Source: Flavobacterium anhuiense (GTDB lineage Bacteria > Bacteroidota > Bacteroidia > Flavobacteriales > Flavobacteriaceae). Taken from it: a DNA stretch of 64,000 nt. Below, piece by piece: positions 45,278 through 54,065 of this stretch. A program made the position numbers and the translations under genes. Positions within the stretch are counted from its first letter, which is position 1. Every line of letters begins with the position of its first letter. The notes below the pieces were generated by a model. It did not search any database. It saw only the letters and a program-made list of their open reading frames with translations, and was not told where the DNA came from. The stretch is from the NCBI RefSeq assembly GCF_900101855.1, contig NZ_FMVC01000004.1, positions 496,001 through 560,000 of the forward strand, given 5' to 3'.

Positions 45278-45622
45278 TTAAAGATCAAAATCTTTTTTAA
45301 TTTCTTTAATCGCTTCTTTTACCTGTACTTTAATACTTTTAAAAGTTTCGATAATATCTTTTTTCTTGCCTTCGGCTTTTGTCCATGCCTCTACCTGCAA
45401 GATTTCTTCAAAAGCTACATTTAATCCCATTAAATCTAATGTTGGCTTTATTTTGTGCGCATACGAATAGGCATATTTATGATCCTTCTTTTTAATTCCC
45501 TCTTTTATTTGTTTTAAATCTTCCGGAACTTCTGTAACAAATAAAGTTAAAATTTGATTTACAAATTCAGGATCGTTATCTGAAAGCGCATATACTTTCG
45601 AAAGGTTATACTTTAAAGCCAT
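45278..45622 (-). CDS. Histidine-containing phosphotransfer (Hpt) protein
   Basis: 114 residues, a free-standing four-helix Hpt domain. The phospho-accepting His56 lies in YSYAHKIKPTLDLMG. It relays phosphate between a hybrid kinase and a response regulator; no partner is nearby. Its ATG shares one base with the stop of the upstream FAH-family gene, so the two are translationally coupled although functionally unrelated as far as known. Confidence 0.88.
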   Translation of the reverse strand: MALKYNLSKVYALSDNDPEFVNQILTLFVTEVPEDLKQIKEGIKKKDHKYAYSYAHKIKPTLDLMGLNVAFEEILQVEAWTKAEGKKKDIIETFKSIKVQVKEAIKEIKKDFDL

Positions 45623-46233
45623 TATTTTACTTGTATTCTGAATAATTTTTTATCTTCTAAAAAGCCTTCTAAAACATCATTTGGTTTTACAGCCGCAACG
45701 CCTGCTGGAGTTCCCGTAAAAATAATATCTCCAATTTTTAAAGTAAAAAACTGAGATACATGAGAGATTAATTCATCAATCTTCCAAAGCATCATACTCG
45801 AGTTTCCTTTTTGAACTGTTTCTGAATTGCTTCTTAATTCAAAATTAAGATTTTCCATAGAAACAAAGTCAGTTTTTGGCAAAAAATCTCCAATAACTGC
45901 TGAGCCGTCAAATGCCTTGGCTTTTTCCCACGGAAGTCCTTTTTCTTTTAATTTACTTTGTAAATCTCGAGCCGTAAAATCGATCCCGACACTTATTTCA
46001 TCATAATATTTATGAGCAAATTTTGGCTCAATATATTTTCCGACTTTATTAATCTTCACGATTATTTCCACTTCATGATGAACATCTTCAGAAAATTCAG
46101 GAATAACAAATGGATGCTGTTTCAACAAAACTGCAGAATCTGGTTTCATAAAAACAACAGGCTCGCTCGGACGTTCGTTTTTTAACTCTTCAATATGATT
46201 GGCATAATTCCTGCCGACACAAACTATTTTCAT
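45622..46233 (-). CDS. Fumarylacetoacetate hydrolase-family (FAHD1-like) enzyme
   Basis: 203 residues, the short single-domain form. MKIVCVGRNYANHIEELKN at the start, metal ligands in HHEVEIIVKI and the FTARDLQSKLKEKGLPWEKAKAFDGS block match FAHD1/YcgM-type acylpyruvases and oxaloacetate decarboxylases. Metal-dependent C-C bond hydrolysis in the cytosol; the substrate is uncertain. The upstream gap is filled by an inverted-repeat element. Confidence 0.9.
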   Translation of the reverse strand: MKIVCVGRNYANHIEELKNERPSEPVVFMKPDSAVLLKQHPFVIPEFSEDVHHEVEIIVKINKVGKYIEPKFAHKYYDEISVGIDFTARDLQSKLKEKGLPWEKAKAFDGSAVIGDFLPKTDFVSMENLNFELRSNSETVQKGNSSMMLWKIDELISHVSQFFTLKIGDIIFTGTPAGVAAVKPNDVLEGFLEDKKLFRIQVK

Positions 46234-46240
46234 CTTTTTA

Positions 46241-46321
46241 GTTTTCAGTCACAGTTTTCAGTCGCAGTTACCTAAATACAGAAATAGTCTCAGTCAAAAC
46301 TGAAAACTGAGACTGCGACTG
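46241..46321. repeat. Gene-less inverted-repeat element related to 58558-59054
   Basis: Left arm 46241-46268 (contains CAGTCACAGTTTTCAGT), 16-nt spacer, right part 46285-46321. The 26 nt at 46296-46321 match the right inverted repeat at 59021-59046 at 24 positions. It fills almost the whole gap between the exonuclease and FAH-family genes. It may be a deletion derivative of an element that carries the four-helix-bundle gene. Confidence 0.75.
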
Positions 46322-46326
46322 ATAAC

Positions 46327-47097
46327 TTATTTTGTATTTAATTTTCTTAATTTAATTGCTGTCAAAACTTTTTTGGTGTACAGCGGAAAATCAGCATTTT
46401 GAATCCAGCTGAAATATCCTGGCTCTGCTTCTAAAACTTTCTCCACCTTTGCTCCTTTATGTTTTCCAAAAGTAAAAATTTCTTCGTCATCTTTATCAAA
46501 AGCAATCATTCCTGCAAAATCAGCAATTTTCTTGCGCGTTGTAAATTCAGATAGCGATTTGATATCATTTTCCAATTCTGGATAACGATCTAACTGTGCT
46601 TTTAAAATTTCATAAGTTGCCATTGTATCAGCCTCTGCAGAGTGAGCATTATCCAAACTTTTTCCGCAATAAAACTTAAATGCAGCACTTAATGTACGCT
46701 CTTCCATTTTGTGAAAAATAGTCTGAACATCTACAGAAACTTTGTTTTTCATATCAAAATCGACTCCTGCTCTAAGCAATTCTTCAGCTAAAAGTGGAAT
46801 ATCGAAACGATCTGAGTTGAATCCGCCCAAATCACTGTCTTTAATCATATTGTGAATGTGTGGAGCAAGTTCCGCAAAAGTTGGTTCGTTAGCTACTTTC
46901 TCATCAGTGATGCCGTGAACTGCAGTGGTTTGTGGAGGAATTGGAATTGTTGGATTAACCAGCCAGGTTTTACTTTCTTTGTTTCCGTTAGGAAAAACTT
47001 TGAATATTGAAATTTCTACGATTCTATCTTTACCGATATCAATTCCCGTTGTTTCGAGATCAAAAAAGCAAATTGGTTTGTTTAGTTTTAATTCCAT
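46327..47097 (-). CDS. DnaQ-like 3'-5' exonuclease with C-terminal DUF3820/QEXC-type domain
   Basis: 256 residues. DEDDh exonuclease motifs: Exo I FFDLETTGID, Exo II GFNSDRFDIPLL, Exo III HSAEADTMATYE (His is the general base). The C-terminal ~60 residues (TFGKHKGAKVEKVLEAEPGYFSWIQNADFP) are the 'quorum of exonuclease' domain found fused to such nucleases. It digests single strands or RNA ends in the cytosol; not clearly the polymerase III proofreading subunit. Confidence 0.92.
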   Translation of the reverse strand: MELKLNKPICFFDLETTGIDIGKDRIVEISIFKVFPNGNKESKTWLVNPTIPIPPQTTAVHGITDEKVANEPTFAELAPHIHNMIKDSDLGGFNSDRFDIPLLAEELLRAGVDFDMKNKVSVDVQTIFHKMEERTLSAAFKFYCGKSLDNAHSAEADTMATYEILKAQLDRYPELENDIKSLSEFTTRKKIADFAGMIAFDKDDEEIFTFGKHKGAKVEKVLEAEPGYFSWIQNADFPLYTKKVLTAIKLRKLNTK

Positions 47098-47263
47098 TTC
47101 TAATTTTTATAAGTTTACAAATGTAATTTTTAAAGCGGAATATCTTCCTTTATTCTGGAGTTTTTTTGTCTAAAAAAGCTTTCAATTCGCGATTTTAACT
47201 TTTTCAAAATAAGCCTGGAGCGAGGCTAGGCATCTCGATTTAATTTTTTTCTTACAAAAGAAA

Positions 47264-47294
47264 AAATCCGACAAGTTTTTAAACCTATCGGATT
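47264..47294 (-). terminator. Stem-loop after the E2 gene
   Basis: AAATCCGA (47264-47271) pairs with TCGGATTT (47288-47295), with further pairing around AAGTTTTTAAACCT, 22 nt after the stop; T-rich run follows on the minus strand. Confidence 0.7.
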
Positions 47295-47316
47295 TGATTC
47301 TATCTTTTAAATGATT

Positions 47317-48675
47317 TTAGAAATCTCTATCGACATCAAAAGCTTCCAAGTATTCTGCTACTCTTTTCACAAAACTTCCTCCCAAAGCTCCATCAACAAC
47401 TCTATGATCGTAAGAGTGTGACAAGAACATTTTCTGACGGATTCCGATAAAATCTCCTTCTGGAGTTTCGATAACCGCAGGAACTTTACGAATTGCTCCA
47501 AGCGCTAGAATACCTACTTGTGGCTGATTGATAATTGGCGTTCCGAAAACACTTCCAAAAGTACCCACATTTGTTACGGTATAAGTTCCGCCTTGCGTAT
47601 CGTCTGGTTTTAGTTTTCCAGCTTTTGCACGGTTTCCTAAATCGTTAACCGCTTTTGCCATTCCAACCAAATTCAACTGATCTGCATTTTTTATTACAGG
47701 AACAATTAAATTTCCGTTTGGCAATGCTGCCGCCATTCCTAAATTGATATTTTTCTTTTTAATGATATAATCTCCGTCAACCGAAATATTCATTCCAGGA
47801 AAATCTTTTAAAGCTTTCGCAACAGCTTCCATCATAATTGGAGTAAAAGTCAATTTCTCGCCTTCTCTTTTCTCAAAAGCAGCTTTTACTTTATCTCTCC
47901 ATTTCACAATGTTCGTTACATCGACTTCAATAAAAGATTGTACGTGAGCCGAAGTCTGAACCGAAGCCACCATGTAACCTGAAATCAGTTTACGCATTCT
48001 GTCCATTTCCACAATTTCGTCTGCGCCATTTACAGAAACCGGAACTGCTTGCTGGCTTTTTTGAACAACAGGCTCAACCGCTTTCGGAGTTTCAGTTTTT
48101 GGAATTTCAGCAACTACTTTTGGAGCGGCTTCAACTGTTTGAGGCGCTTGAACAGAACCCGATTTACGAGCCTCTACATATTTTAGAATATCTTCTTTCG
48201 TTACTCGTCCGTCTTTTCCAGAACCAGCAATATTTTCAAGTTCACTTAAAGAAAGACCTTCTTCTTTCGCAATATTTTTTACCAAAGGAGAAAAGAATTT
48301 ATCTGATCCTGAAAAATCATGAGAAGTTACTGTTTCTTTAACCGATTCGATTGTTTTTTCGATTTCCACAGCTTCTGCAGGAGCAGCAGTCTCTTGAACT
48401 GCGTTTACAGCTTCTGGATTCGCTGTTTCTCCGCCCTCAGTTTCAATAATAGCAATAGTCTGTCCTACTTGCACTAAATCATCTTTACCAAACAATTGCT
48501 CAACTAAAATTCCTGATACTTCGCTAGGCACTTCGCTGTCAACTTTATCTGTTGCAATTTCGAGTACGGCTTCATCAGCCTCAATTTTGTCTCCAACTTC
48601 TTTCAACCAGTTTGTAATGGTTGCTTCAGCGACACTTTCTCCCATTTTAGGAAGCTTTAATTCAAATCTTGCCAT
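47317..48675 (-). CDS. 2-oxoacid dehydrogenase E2 (dihydrolipoamide acyltransferase)
   Basis: 452 residues. Lipoyl domain 1-78 with lipoyl-Lys44 in EIATDKVDSEVP; Ala/Pro/Val linkers; E3/E1-binding domain (~128-165, FSPLVKNIAKEEGLSLSELENIAGSGKDGRVTKEDIL); catalytic domain (~220-452) with active-site His424 in SYDHRVVDG. It transfers an acyl group from lipoate to CoA. The sequence is of the branched-chain/odhB type, but no E1 or E3 gene is adjacent, so the complex is uncertain. Confidence 0.94.
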   Translation of the reverse strand: MARFELKLPKMGESVAEATITNWLKEVGDKIEADEAVLEIATDKVDSEVPSEVSGILVEQLFGKDDLVQVGQTIAIIETEGGETANPEAVNAVQETAAPAEAVEIEKTIESVKETVTSHDFSGSDKFFSPLVKNIAKEEGLSLSELENIAGSGKDGRVTKEDILKYVEARKSGSVQAPQTVEAAPKVVAEIPKTETPKAVEPVVQKSQQAVPVSVNGADEIVEMDRMRKLISGYMVASVQTSAHVQSFIEVDVTNIVKWRDKVKAAFEKREGEKLTFTPIMMEAVAKALKDFPGMNISVDGDYIIKKKNINLGMAAALPNGNLIVPVIKNADQLNLVGMAKAVNDLGNRAKAGKLKPDDTQGGTYTVTNVGTFGSVFGTPIINQPQVGILALGAIRKVPAVIETPEGDFIGIRQKMFLSHSYDHRVVDGALGGSFVKRVAEYLEAFDVDRDF

Positions 48676-48759
48676 ATTGTTAATCTAAAAGATGTTTTTG
48701 ATTTTCAGATTGCGAAATTAATGAAAATTTTAAACATAAATTACACTTAATATAATTTT

Positions 48760-49923
48760 TTACTCAATTTTCACGATTTGCCCTCTGTCATTCCTTGAAT
48801 TACTTCCAATAATAAAACCCGTCTTTTTGGGAAAAATTTTAAAAGTAACCTGCTTATCTTTAAGAGTTTCTAGGATTTCGATACATTTTTTGAATGAAAT
48901 ATAGTGATTATCCAAAATGATCTCTGCCTTTTTACCCTTTAAAATTAGGCACGAATTTACCATTTTTTCTCCTTTGAAATCTAAAAAAGCAACTTTATTT
49001 TCCAAAATCGAAGCTAGTTTTTTAGCGAAATTCTCATTTTCGGAGTATAAAAAATAACTTTCTGGCAATGGGTTTTCTTTTGGTTTTCCTTGAAACATTT
49101 TAGCAATTGAAAACAAAAAAGCACCAACTTGAATAAAAACACTAAAAAGCCAAGACTTCTTAAAATGCTTCTGATAAAAGAAATTCATGGCTTCCTGAAA
49201 GCGCTTCATGTATTTTTCGTCTTTTACGGTGCTTTCTCCTTTAAAATGCAAAACGGTGGTTTCATTGAAATAATAATTTGTTTTTTGCATTTGCAAAGCG
49301 CGATACGACAAGTCAATATCATCGGCATACATAAAACAATCTTCATCAAAACCATTCAAGTCTCCATACAATTTTCTTTCTAAAAACATAAAAGCGCCAA
49401 CAAGAATATCGACTTTTCCTGTTTCATTTTCATTGAGATATTGCGCGTAATATTGATTAAAAAATCTGTTTTGGGGAAAGACTTTATACAATCCTAAGAT
49501 TTTTGTGAAGGCAATCCAAGGCGTTGGAATTCCTCTTTTGCTTTCTGGCAGAAATGCTCCAGTTCCATCAATCAGTTTACAGCCGATAATTCCGAGATTA
49601 TTTTGCCTTTCGGCGAAAGCCAGAATCTTTGTAAAAGTATCTTCTGCAACAACGGTGTCGGGATTTAAAATACAAACGTACTTTCCTTTCGCTTGACGAA
49701 CACCAATATTATTGCCTTTTGGGAAACCAAAATTTTCTTTGTTTTCAATAAGCTTTACGTCTGGGAATTTTTGTTTCATCATCAAAACACTTCCGTCTGA
49801 TGAATTATTATCTACCACGATAATTTCTGCATCGATTGTTGCAATTGCTTCCTGCACGCTTAAAAGGCATAGTTCGAGAAAGTAACGTACATTGTAATTT
49901 AAAATAACAACCGATAATTGCAT
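48760..49923 (-). CDS. Family 2 glycosyltransferase
   Basis: 387 residues. GT-A fold from residue 1: SVVILNYNVRYFLELCLLSV, EIIVVDNNSSDGSV, GNNIGVRQAKGKYVCILNPDT (metal-binding region) and DEDCFMYADDIDLSYRAL. A hydrophobic stretch near 255-275 (WLFSVFIQVGAFLFSIA) suggests membrane attachment. It resembles rhamnosyl-type transferases of cell-surface polysaccharide synthesis; the C-terminal ~100 residues are unassigned. 31 nt after the barrel-protein gene, possible operon. Confidence 0.9.
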   Translation of the reverse strand: MQLSVVILNYNVRYFLELCLLSVQEAIATIDAEIIVVDNNSSDGSVLMMKQKFPDVKLIENKENFGFPKGNNIGVRQAKGKYVCILNPDTVVAEDTFTKILAFAERQNNLGIIGCKLIDGTGAFLPESKRGIPTPWIAFTKILGLYKVFPQNRFFNQYYAQYLNENETGKVDILVGAFMFLERKLYGDLNGFDEDCFMYADDIDLSYRALQMQKTNYYFNETTVLHFKGESTVKDEKYMKRFQEAMNFFYQKHFKKSWLFSVFIQVGAFLFSIAKMFQGKPKENPLPESYFLYSENENFAKKLASILENKVAFLDFKGEKMVNSCLILKGKKAEIILDNHYISFKKCIEILETLKDKQVTFKIFPKKTGFIIGSNSRNDRGQIVKIE

Positions 49924-49954
49924 GAATAATTGAATCTGTAGATTTTGGCCGAAG

Positions 49955-51142
49955 TTAGAAATTTTCTGATAATCCTAAGCGCAGCGACCAATCGTTTTTA
50001 CTGATTCCGTAATCCAAAGCCAAATTACTGCCGTTGCGTTTATTCCATTTAATGCGAATTCCAGTTCCAACCGCGGGATTCCATTTTTTAAATTCATACG
50101 TATCAAGCTTGGAAACTGAAGAAATATTGGTAAAAAAAACAGCGCCAAAAAATCCGTTTCGGCTTATATCGGTTCTGTATTCCGTTTCAAAATACATTAA
50201 AGCATTGCTTCGATATCTGTTTTTGGTAAATCCGCGGCCCGTTTTTCCTTCACGGTCCCAACCAATGCTGGGCAAATCCAGATAATGGGGTTTTCCTCCA
50301 AAAGTTGACCAAAAAAATGCTCTAGAAGCCCAAATCCGATGTTTGGTTTTGCTAAAAGAATGGTATTTTCGGGCATCAAAATAGATAGACTGCCACTTGT
50401 CGCCTTCTACTCCACTGGTATTAAGCCGTAAATCGGCTTCAACATATAAACCCTGTTCTGGATTAATAATATTTTCTCTTGAGTCGTACAAACCTTGAAT
50501 CGCAAATCCGAAAGAAGTCTCATCAGAATAATCGCCATTCATATATTTATAATAATCGGTTTCTCCATCGATATAAGATTCTTCAGAAATATTTTTATAA
50601 TTGTCAAAAAGAAAACCCACTCCCAAACGATAATTTCCGACAATCTGCCTTGTTATAAATTGATAAAAACGCCACTGTTTGTAATCGAGAGTTGACATTT
50701 CTTTATCAGAATTGTCGGCGCCCAATCCGTAAGTATCCTGAGGATAAATCATATACCGATAATCTCCAATTAGATTCCATTTATTATCACTTGTGTAAAT
50801 ATAAGATTGGATTGGAAATACAAATTGATTGCTGAAACTGAAATAAGGCGAAAAAGTGATCTGAGACATTTTAGTTTTTTCTGCATCTCCCAAATAAAAA
50901 GTCGTCAGAAAAGAAACCACCAGGCCATTACTGGAATTAGCGCCGACAGGGACAGGCAACAAAGAAAAAGTTAGTTTTCGCTTTCTATCTGGCCGAATCG
51001 TATCCTGCTTATCAAAAATTTTATGAATAACATCAAGAATATCTCGAGTTCCCACGTCTGTACTATCATTTTGAGCGTGACAAAACGATCCTATTAATAG
51101 TAAAACCAATACATATTTAACTTGTAAAACATTCACAAACAA
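49955..51142 (-). CDS. BamA/TamA-family outer-membrane barrel protein without POTRA domains
   Basis: 395 residues. Signal peptide ending FCHAQ, then a short linker and a C-terminal 16-strand-type barrel with QGLYDSRENIINPEQGLYVEADLRL and the closing NLALDYGISKNDWSLRLGLSENF (terminal Phe). No POTRA repeats, so it resembles patatin-less D15 proteins rather than BamA itself. Start codon is unclear: TTG at 51140-51142 or GTG at 51134-51136; no ATG precedes the signal sequence. Confidence 0.8.
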   Translation of the reverse strand: MFVNVLQVKYVLVLLLIGSFCHAQNDSTDVGTRDILDVIHKIFDKQDTIRPDRKRKLTFSLLPVPVGANSSNGLVVSFLTTFYLGDAEKTKMSQITFSPYFSFSNQFVFPIQSYIYTSDNKWNLIGDYRYMIYPQDTYGLGADNSDKEMSTLDYKQWRFYQFITRQIVGNYRLGVGFLFDNYKNISEESYIDGETDYYKYMNGDYSDETSFGFAIQGLYDSRENIINPEQGLYVEADLRLNTSGVEGDKWQSIYFDARKYHSFSKTKHRIWASRAFFWSTFGGKPHYLDLPSIGWDREGKTGRGFTKNRYRSNALMYFETEYRTDISRNGFFGAVFFTNISSVSKLDTYEFKKWNPAVGTGIRIKWNKRNGSNLALDYGISKNDWSLRLGLSENF

Positions 51143-51262
51143 TATCTTAAAAAAACCATTTCTTACAAATTTAAAATTTTATTAAGAATAAAATCAAAAT
51201 TTTATCTGAATTAAAAAGATTTTTGAATGAAGCAAAAAAGTTATATTTGAAATGATAAACTT

Positions 51263-51841
51263 ATGATTTTGAAAAACTTGCAAACGCTACGAATTTTTAT
51301 TTTTTTACCATTAATGCTGCTTTTTGGTTTTTCTGCAAAATATCAGAAGAATGGACCAAACCTTGTAAAATCGAATAAATGGTTTATTGCTGGGCCTGCA
51401 ATAGAAAGCGAAGAGGAAATAAACAAAATTAGACTAGAAAAAGGAATTGTTGCTGTTACAGCAAAAGACAATCCTAAAGGAGAAATAGAACTGAATGTCA
51501 TGATTACGCCTTCTGAAACCAATGACGGAGTTCCAACCCATCTTTCTGATGATTCTAAAACAGTAGAAATTACTTATCAATCAACCCAAATTATAAAACT
51601 ACAGGCAAGAGAGGGAAATAATGAGGAAACGGGTTGTGTACATGGAGGTTCACACCCAAGAGTAAGTATTCCCGCTTCGCCAAAACATTTTTCTACCATA
51701 AAAATTCCTTGGTCAGATTTTAGACAAGACGAACTTCCTGACGGAAACCTTTTGAATATCCATAATATATGCAAATTCAATTTTGTCAATTATAATCCTG
51801 TTTCTGGTTCGGTTTTAAAGATTAAATCGGTTATTTTATAG
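51263..51841 (+). CDS. Hypothetical secreted protein with carbohydrate-binding-like C-terminus
   Basis: 192 residues. One N-terminal hydrophobic segment (residues ~10-24) acts as signal or anchor. The C-terminal part FSTIKIPWSDFRQDELPD...ICKFNFVNYNPVSGSVLKIKSVIL follows the pattern of CIA30/CBM-like sandwiches and resembles the end of the surface lipoprotein at 1284-2321 (TIEIPFSDIGN). A Cys-Gly-His segment (ETGCVHGGSHPR) sits mid-protein. Family not recognised. Confidence 0.6.
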   Translation: MILKNLQTLRIFIFLPLMLLFGFSAKYQKNGPNLVKSNKWFIAGPAIESEEEINKIRLEKGIVAVTAKDNPKGEIELNVMITPSETNDGVPTHLSDDSKTVEITYQSTQIIKLQAREGNNEETGCVHGGSHPRVSIPASPKHFSTIKIPWSDFRQDELPDGNLLNIHNICKFNFVNYNPVSGSVLKIKSVIL

Positions 51842-51850
51842 TTCTTTTTG

Positions 51851-52009
51851 TTTCAGGTTTCAGGTTTTCAAGTTTTCAAGTTTTCACCGCAAAGCACGCA
51901 AGGTTTTGCTAAATATCCTACTCATTATAAACGCAAGGTTCGCAAAGCTTTTTGTAAAAAACTTTGCGAACCTTGCGTATAGCTTTGCGCTCTTTGCGGT
52001 TAAGTTCAT
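51851..52009. repeat. Nested palindromic repeat
   Basis: Starts with TTTCAGGTTTCAGG and TTTTCAAG repeats (51851-51880). The inner hairpin ACGCAAGGTTCGCAAAG (51931-51947) pairs perfectly with 51962-51978, and an outer pair CCGCAAAG.../...CTTTGCGG (about 51887 and 51992-51999) encloses it. It fills the gap between two convergent genes. Confidence 0.7.
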
Positions 52010-52021
52010 CAACTTGAAACC

Positions 52022-53212
52022 TTAAAGATGCAACTGAATTTTATATCTGTTTAAAATTTTCATTACAAAAAGCATAATTATTGAAAACAACAGAGACCAT
52101 AAAATTCCTGGAATTCCTTCTCTAAAATATCCTGGTATAATATGAAGGTTGAAAGCTTTACAGAAATAATAAATAACGCCTGGTAAAATATAAATCAACA
52201 ATGGGTTTGCCGCTGCAGGCATAAAGAATTCGCTCCATTTGGTTTGTTTTTTAACTTCCATCAGCCAATACAGAAAATAGAACAAAGCGGCGCAAATTGC
52301 TGCAGAGAACATTGTCCAAGATGGCGTTCCTTTTATTTTTGAAATTCCGAAATATGGGCGAAGCAGAACTGCTGTTACCGTAAACAAAACAATAAAGCCA
52401 ATTACTGGCCAGTTGATTTTGGAACTGATTTTTCGATCAAAAAACAATAAAGAAATTATAATTCCTGCCGAAGTCAGCGAAACATGCGTTAGATGTCCCG
52501 CTATAAAACTCAACCAAGAAGTGTTTTGAACAAAAGAGTTTTCGATTAAATTGAGAGAATTCATTACAACAGCAAAAACTAAAAAAGCAATCATAGCCCA
52601 CAGATTTCCTGAAACCAGCCAATAATAAATGACCGTAAAAAGGTACGCCCAACCTATCAAACCGAGAATTCCCCACCATTTTGGCGTCATTCCGCGATCT
52701 CCTGTATCTTGCACATATATAAAGTAGAGTGCTATGAGAACCAAAATTCCTCCGTATTGCAATACGTTTTTTAGCCAAAGAGGAAAATCTTTTGGATATT
52801 TATTCCAAATCGGAATTGGCATTGAATAAGCCAAAAGTCCCCAAAATGCAGGCGTAATTATCATTTTAGCGGCATCATATCCATATTCGGCATTGACCAT
52901 AAAAACACCAATTATAATAAGTGCAATGGTTCTTTTTAAAGTGTGTGTCCAGATTGTTTTTGGACTGTCTCCTTTTATAAGTCGGGCATTAAAAGCAAAC
53001 GGAATAGACATTCCGACGATAAATAAAAAAGCAGGAAAAACTAAATCAACAAAAGTCATTGCATCAGCATCTGCGGGCATGTGCTTCATCCATTGAGGCA
53101 CATTTTGAATACTCGCCAATTCGTTTACAAAAATCATTACAAAAATGGTAATTCCACGCAAAGCATCAATAGAAATAATACGCTGATTAAACAAATTCTC
53201 TTTTATTTTCAT
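52022..53212 (-). CDS. Membrane acyltransferase, DUF5009/HGSNAT-like (copy 2)
   Basis: 396 residues, about 10-12 transmembrane helices. The start RIISIDALRGITIFVMIFVNELA and MTFVDLVFPAFLFIVGMSIPFAFNARL parallel the protein at 37606-38877 (ISLDVFRGLTILLM; TPTDLVFPFFIFIMGVAVPLAM). COG4299-like, likely transferring an acetyl group to a sugar at the membrane. Unlike copy 1 it has a His in MKHMPADAD rather than HAHWNGC. Monocistronic. Confidence 0.8.
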   Translation of the reverse strand: MKIKENLFNQRIISIDALRGITIFVMIFVNELASIQNVPQWMKHMPADADAMTFVDLVFPAFLFIVGMSIPFAFNARLIKGDSPKTIWTHTLKRTIALIIIGVFMVNAEYGYDAAKMIITPAFWGLLAYSMPIPIWNKYPKDFPLWLKNVLQYGGILVLIALYFIYVQDTGDRGMTPKWWGILGLIGWAYLFTVIYYWLVSGNLWAMIAFLVFAVVMNSLNLIENSFVQNTSWLSFIAGHLTHVSLTSAGIIISLLFFDRKISSKINWPVIGFIVLFTVTAVLLRPYFGISKIKGTPSWTMFSAAICAALFYFLYWLMEVKKQTKWSEFFMPAAANPLLIYILPGVIYYFCKAFNLHIIPGYFREGIPGILWSLLFSIIMLFVMKILNRYKIQLHL

Positions 53213-53323
53213 AATTTTTTACTTTTTTACTAAAAATCAAATATAACATAATTCTAAAATGTCTTGTTACAAATTCTCGACTAATTTTGCGCGTTATAAA
53301 ACTGATTTATACATTTTTGTTAC

Positions 53324-54061
53324 ATGCTTTCATTCCTCAAATCGAAACCCGCATTAAAAGAACTGCTTGATGGCAGTTTTGTAGATATCCATTCTCATAT
53401 CTTGCCTGGAATTGATGACGGAGCAAAAAACATGACAAAATCAATTGAATTGGTTTCGGCTTTACAAAAACTTGGAGTTTCTCAAATGGTAACAACGCCG
53501 CATATCAACCATTATGTTTGGAATAATTCTCCTGAAATTATTCAGTCTAAACTCAAAGAAACCCAAAAAACATTAGAAGAAAACAAAATTAAAATGCCTG
53601 CTCAGGCTGCAGCCGAATATTTTATTGACAGCTGGTTTGAAAATCATTTTAAAGAAGAAAAACTTCTGACTTTAAAAGACAATTATGTTTTGGTGGAAAT
53701 GTCATATTTAAATGCTCCGCTAAATATTTACAAAACCATTTTTGAGATACAAGTTGCGGGTTACATTCCGGTTTTGGCACATCCTGAACGATATGTTTTT
53801 TACCACAACAGGTTTTCGGAATATGAAAAATTGAAAAATGCGGGCTGTGTTTTTCAGCTGAATCTTCTTTCTACAGTAGAATATTATGGATCGCAGATTG
53901 CTAAAACTGCCGACGATCTTTTAGCAAAAGGAATGTATAATTTTTGCGGAACCGATGTTCATCATAAAAAGCATATTGCGGCCTTTGACGATAAAATAAA
54001 AATTAAAAATATTGAGCCTTTAAAAGAAGTTATTAAGAATAATCAGTTTTTTAAGTTCTAA
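53324..54061 (+). CDS. CpsB/CapC-type PHP-fold tyrosine-protein phosphatase
   Basis: 245 residues, metal-dependent. Ligand motifs: DIHSHILPGIDDGA, TTPHINHYVW, PVLAHPERY and CGTDVHHKKH. The family dephosphorylates tyrosine kinases that control capsule/exopolysaccharide export. It converges on the polyprenyl glycosylphosphotransferase gene with 4 nt between stops, which supports a role in exopolysaccharide production. The cognate Wzc-like kinase is not in the window. Confidence 0.92.
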   Translation: MLSFLKSKPALKELLDGSFVDIHSHILPGIDDGAKNMTKSIELVSALQKLGVSQMVTTPHINHYVWNNSPEIIQSKLKETQKTLEENKIKMPAQAAAEYFIDSWFENHFKEEKLLTLKDNYVLVEMSYLNAPLNIYKTIFEIQVAGYIPVLAHPERYVFYHNRFSEYEKLKNAGCVFQLNLLSTVEYYGSQIAKTADDLLAKGMYNFCGTDVHHKKHIAAFDDKIKIKNIEPLKEVIKNNQFFKF

Positions 54062-54065
54062 AAAC

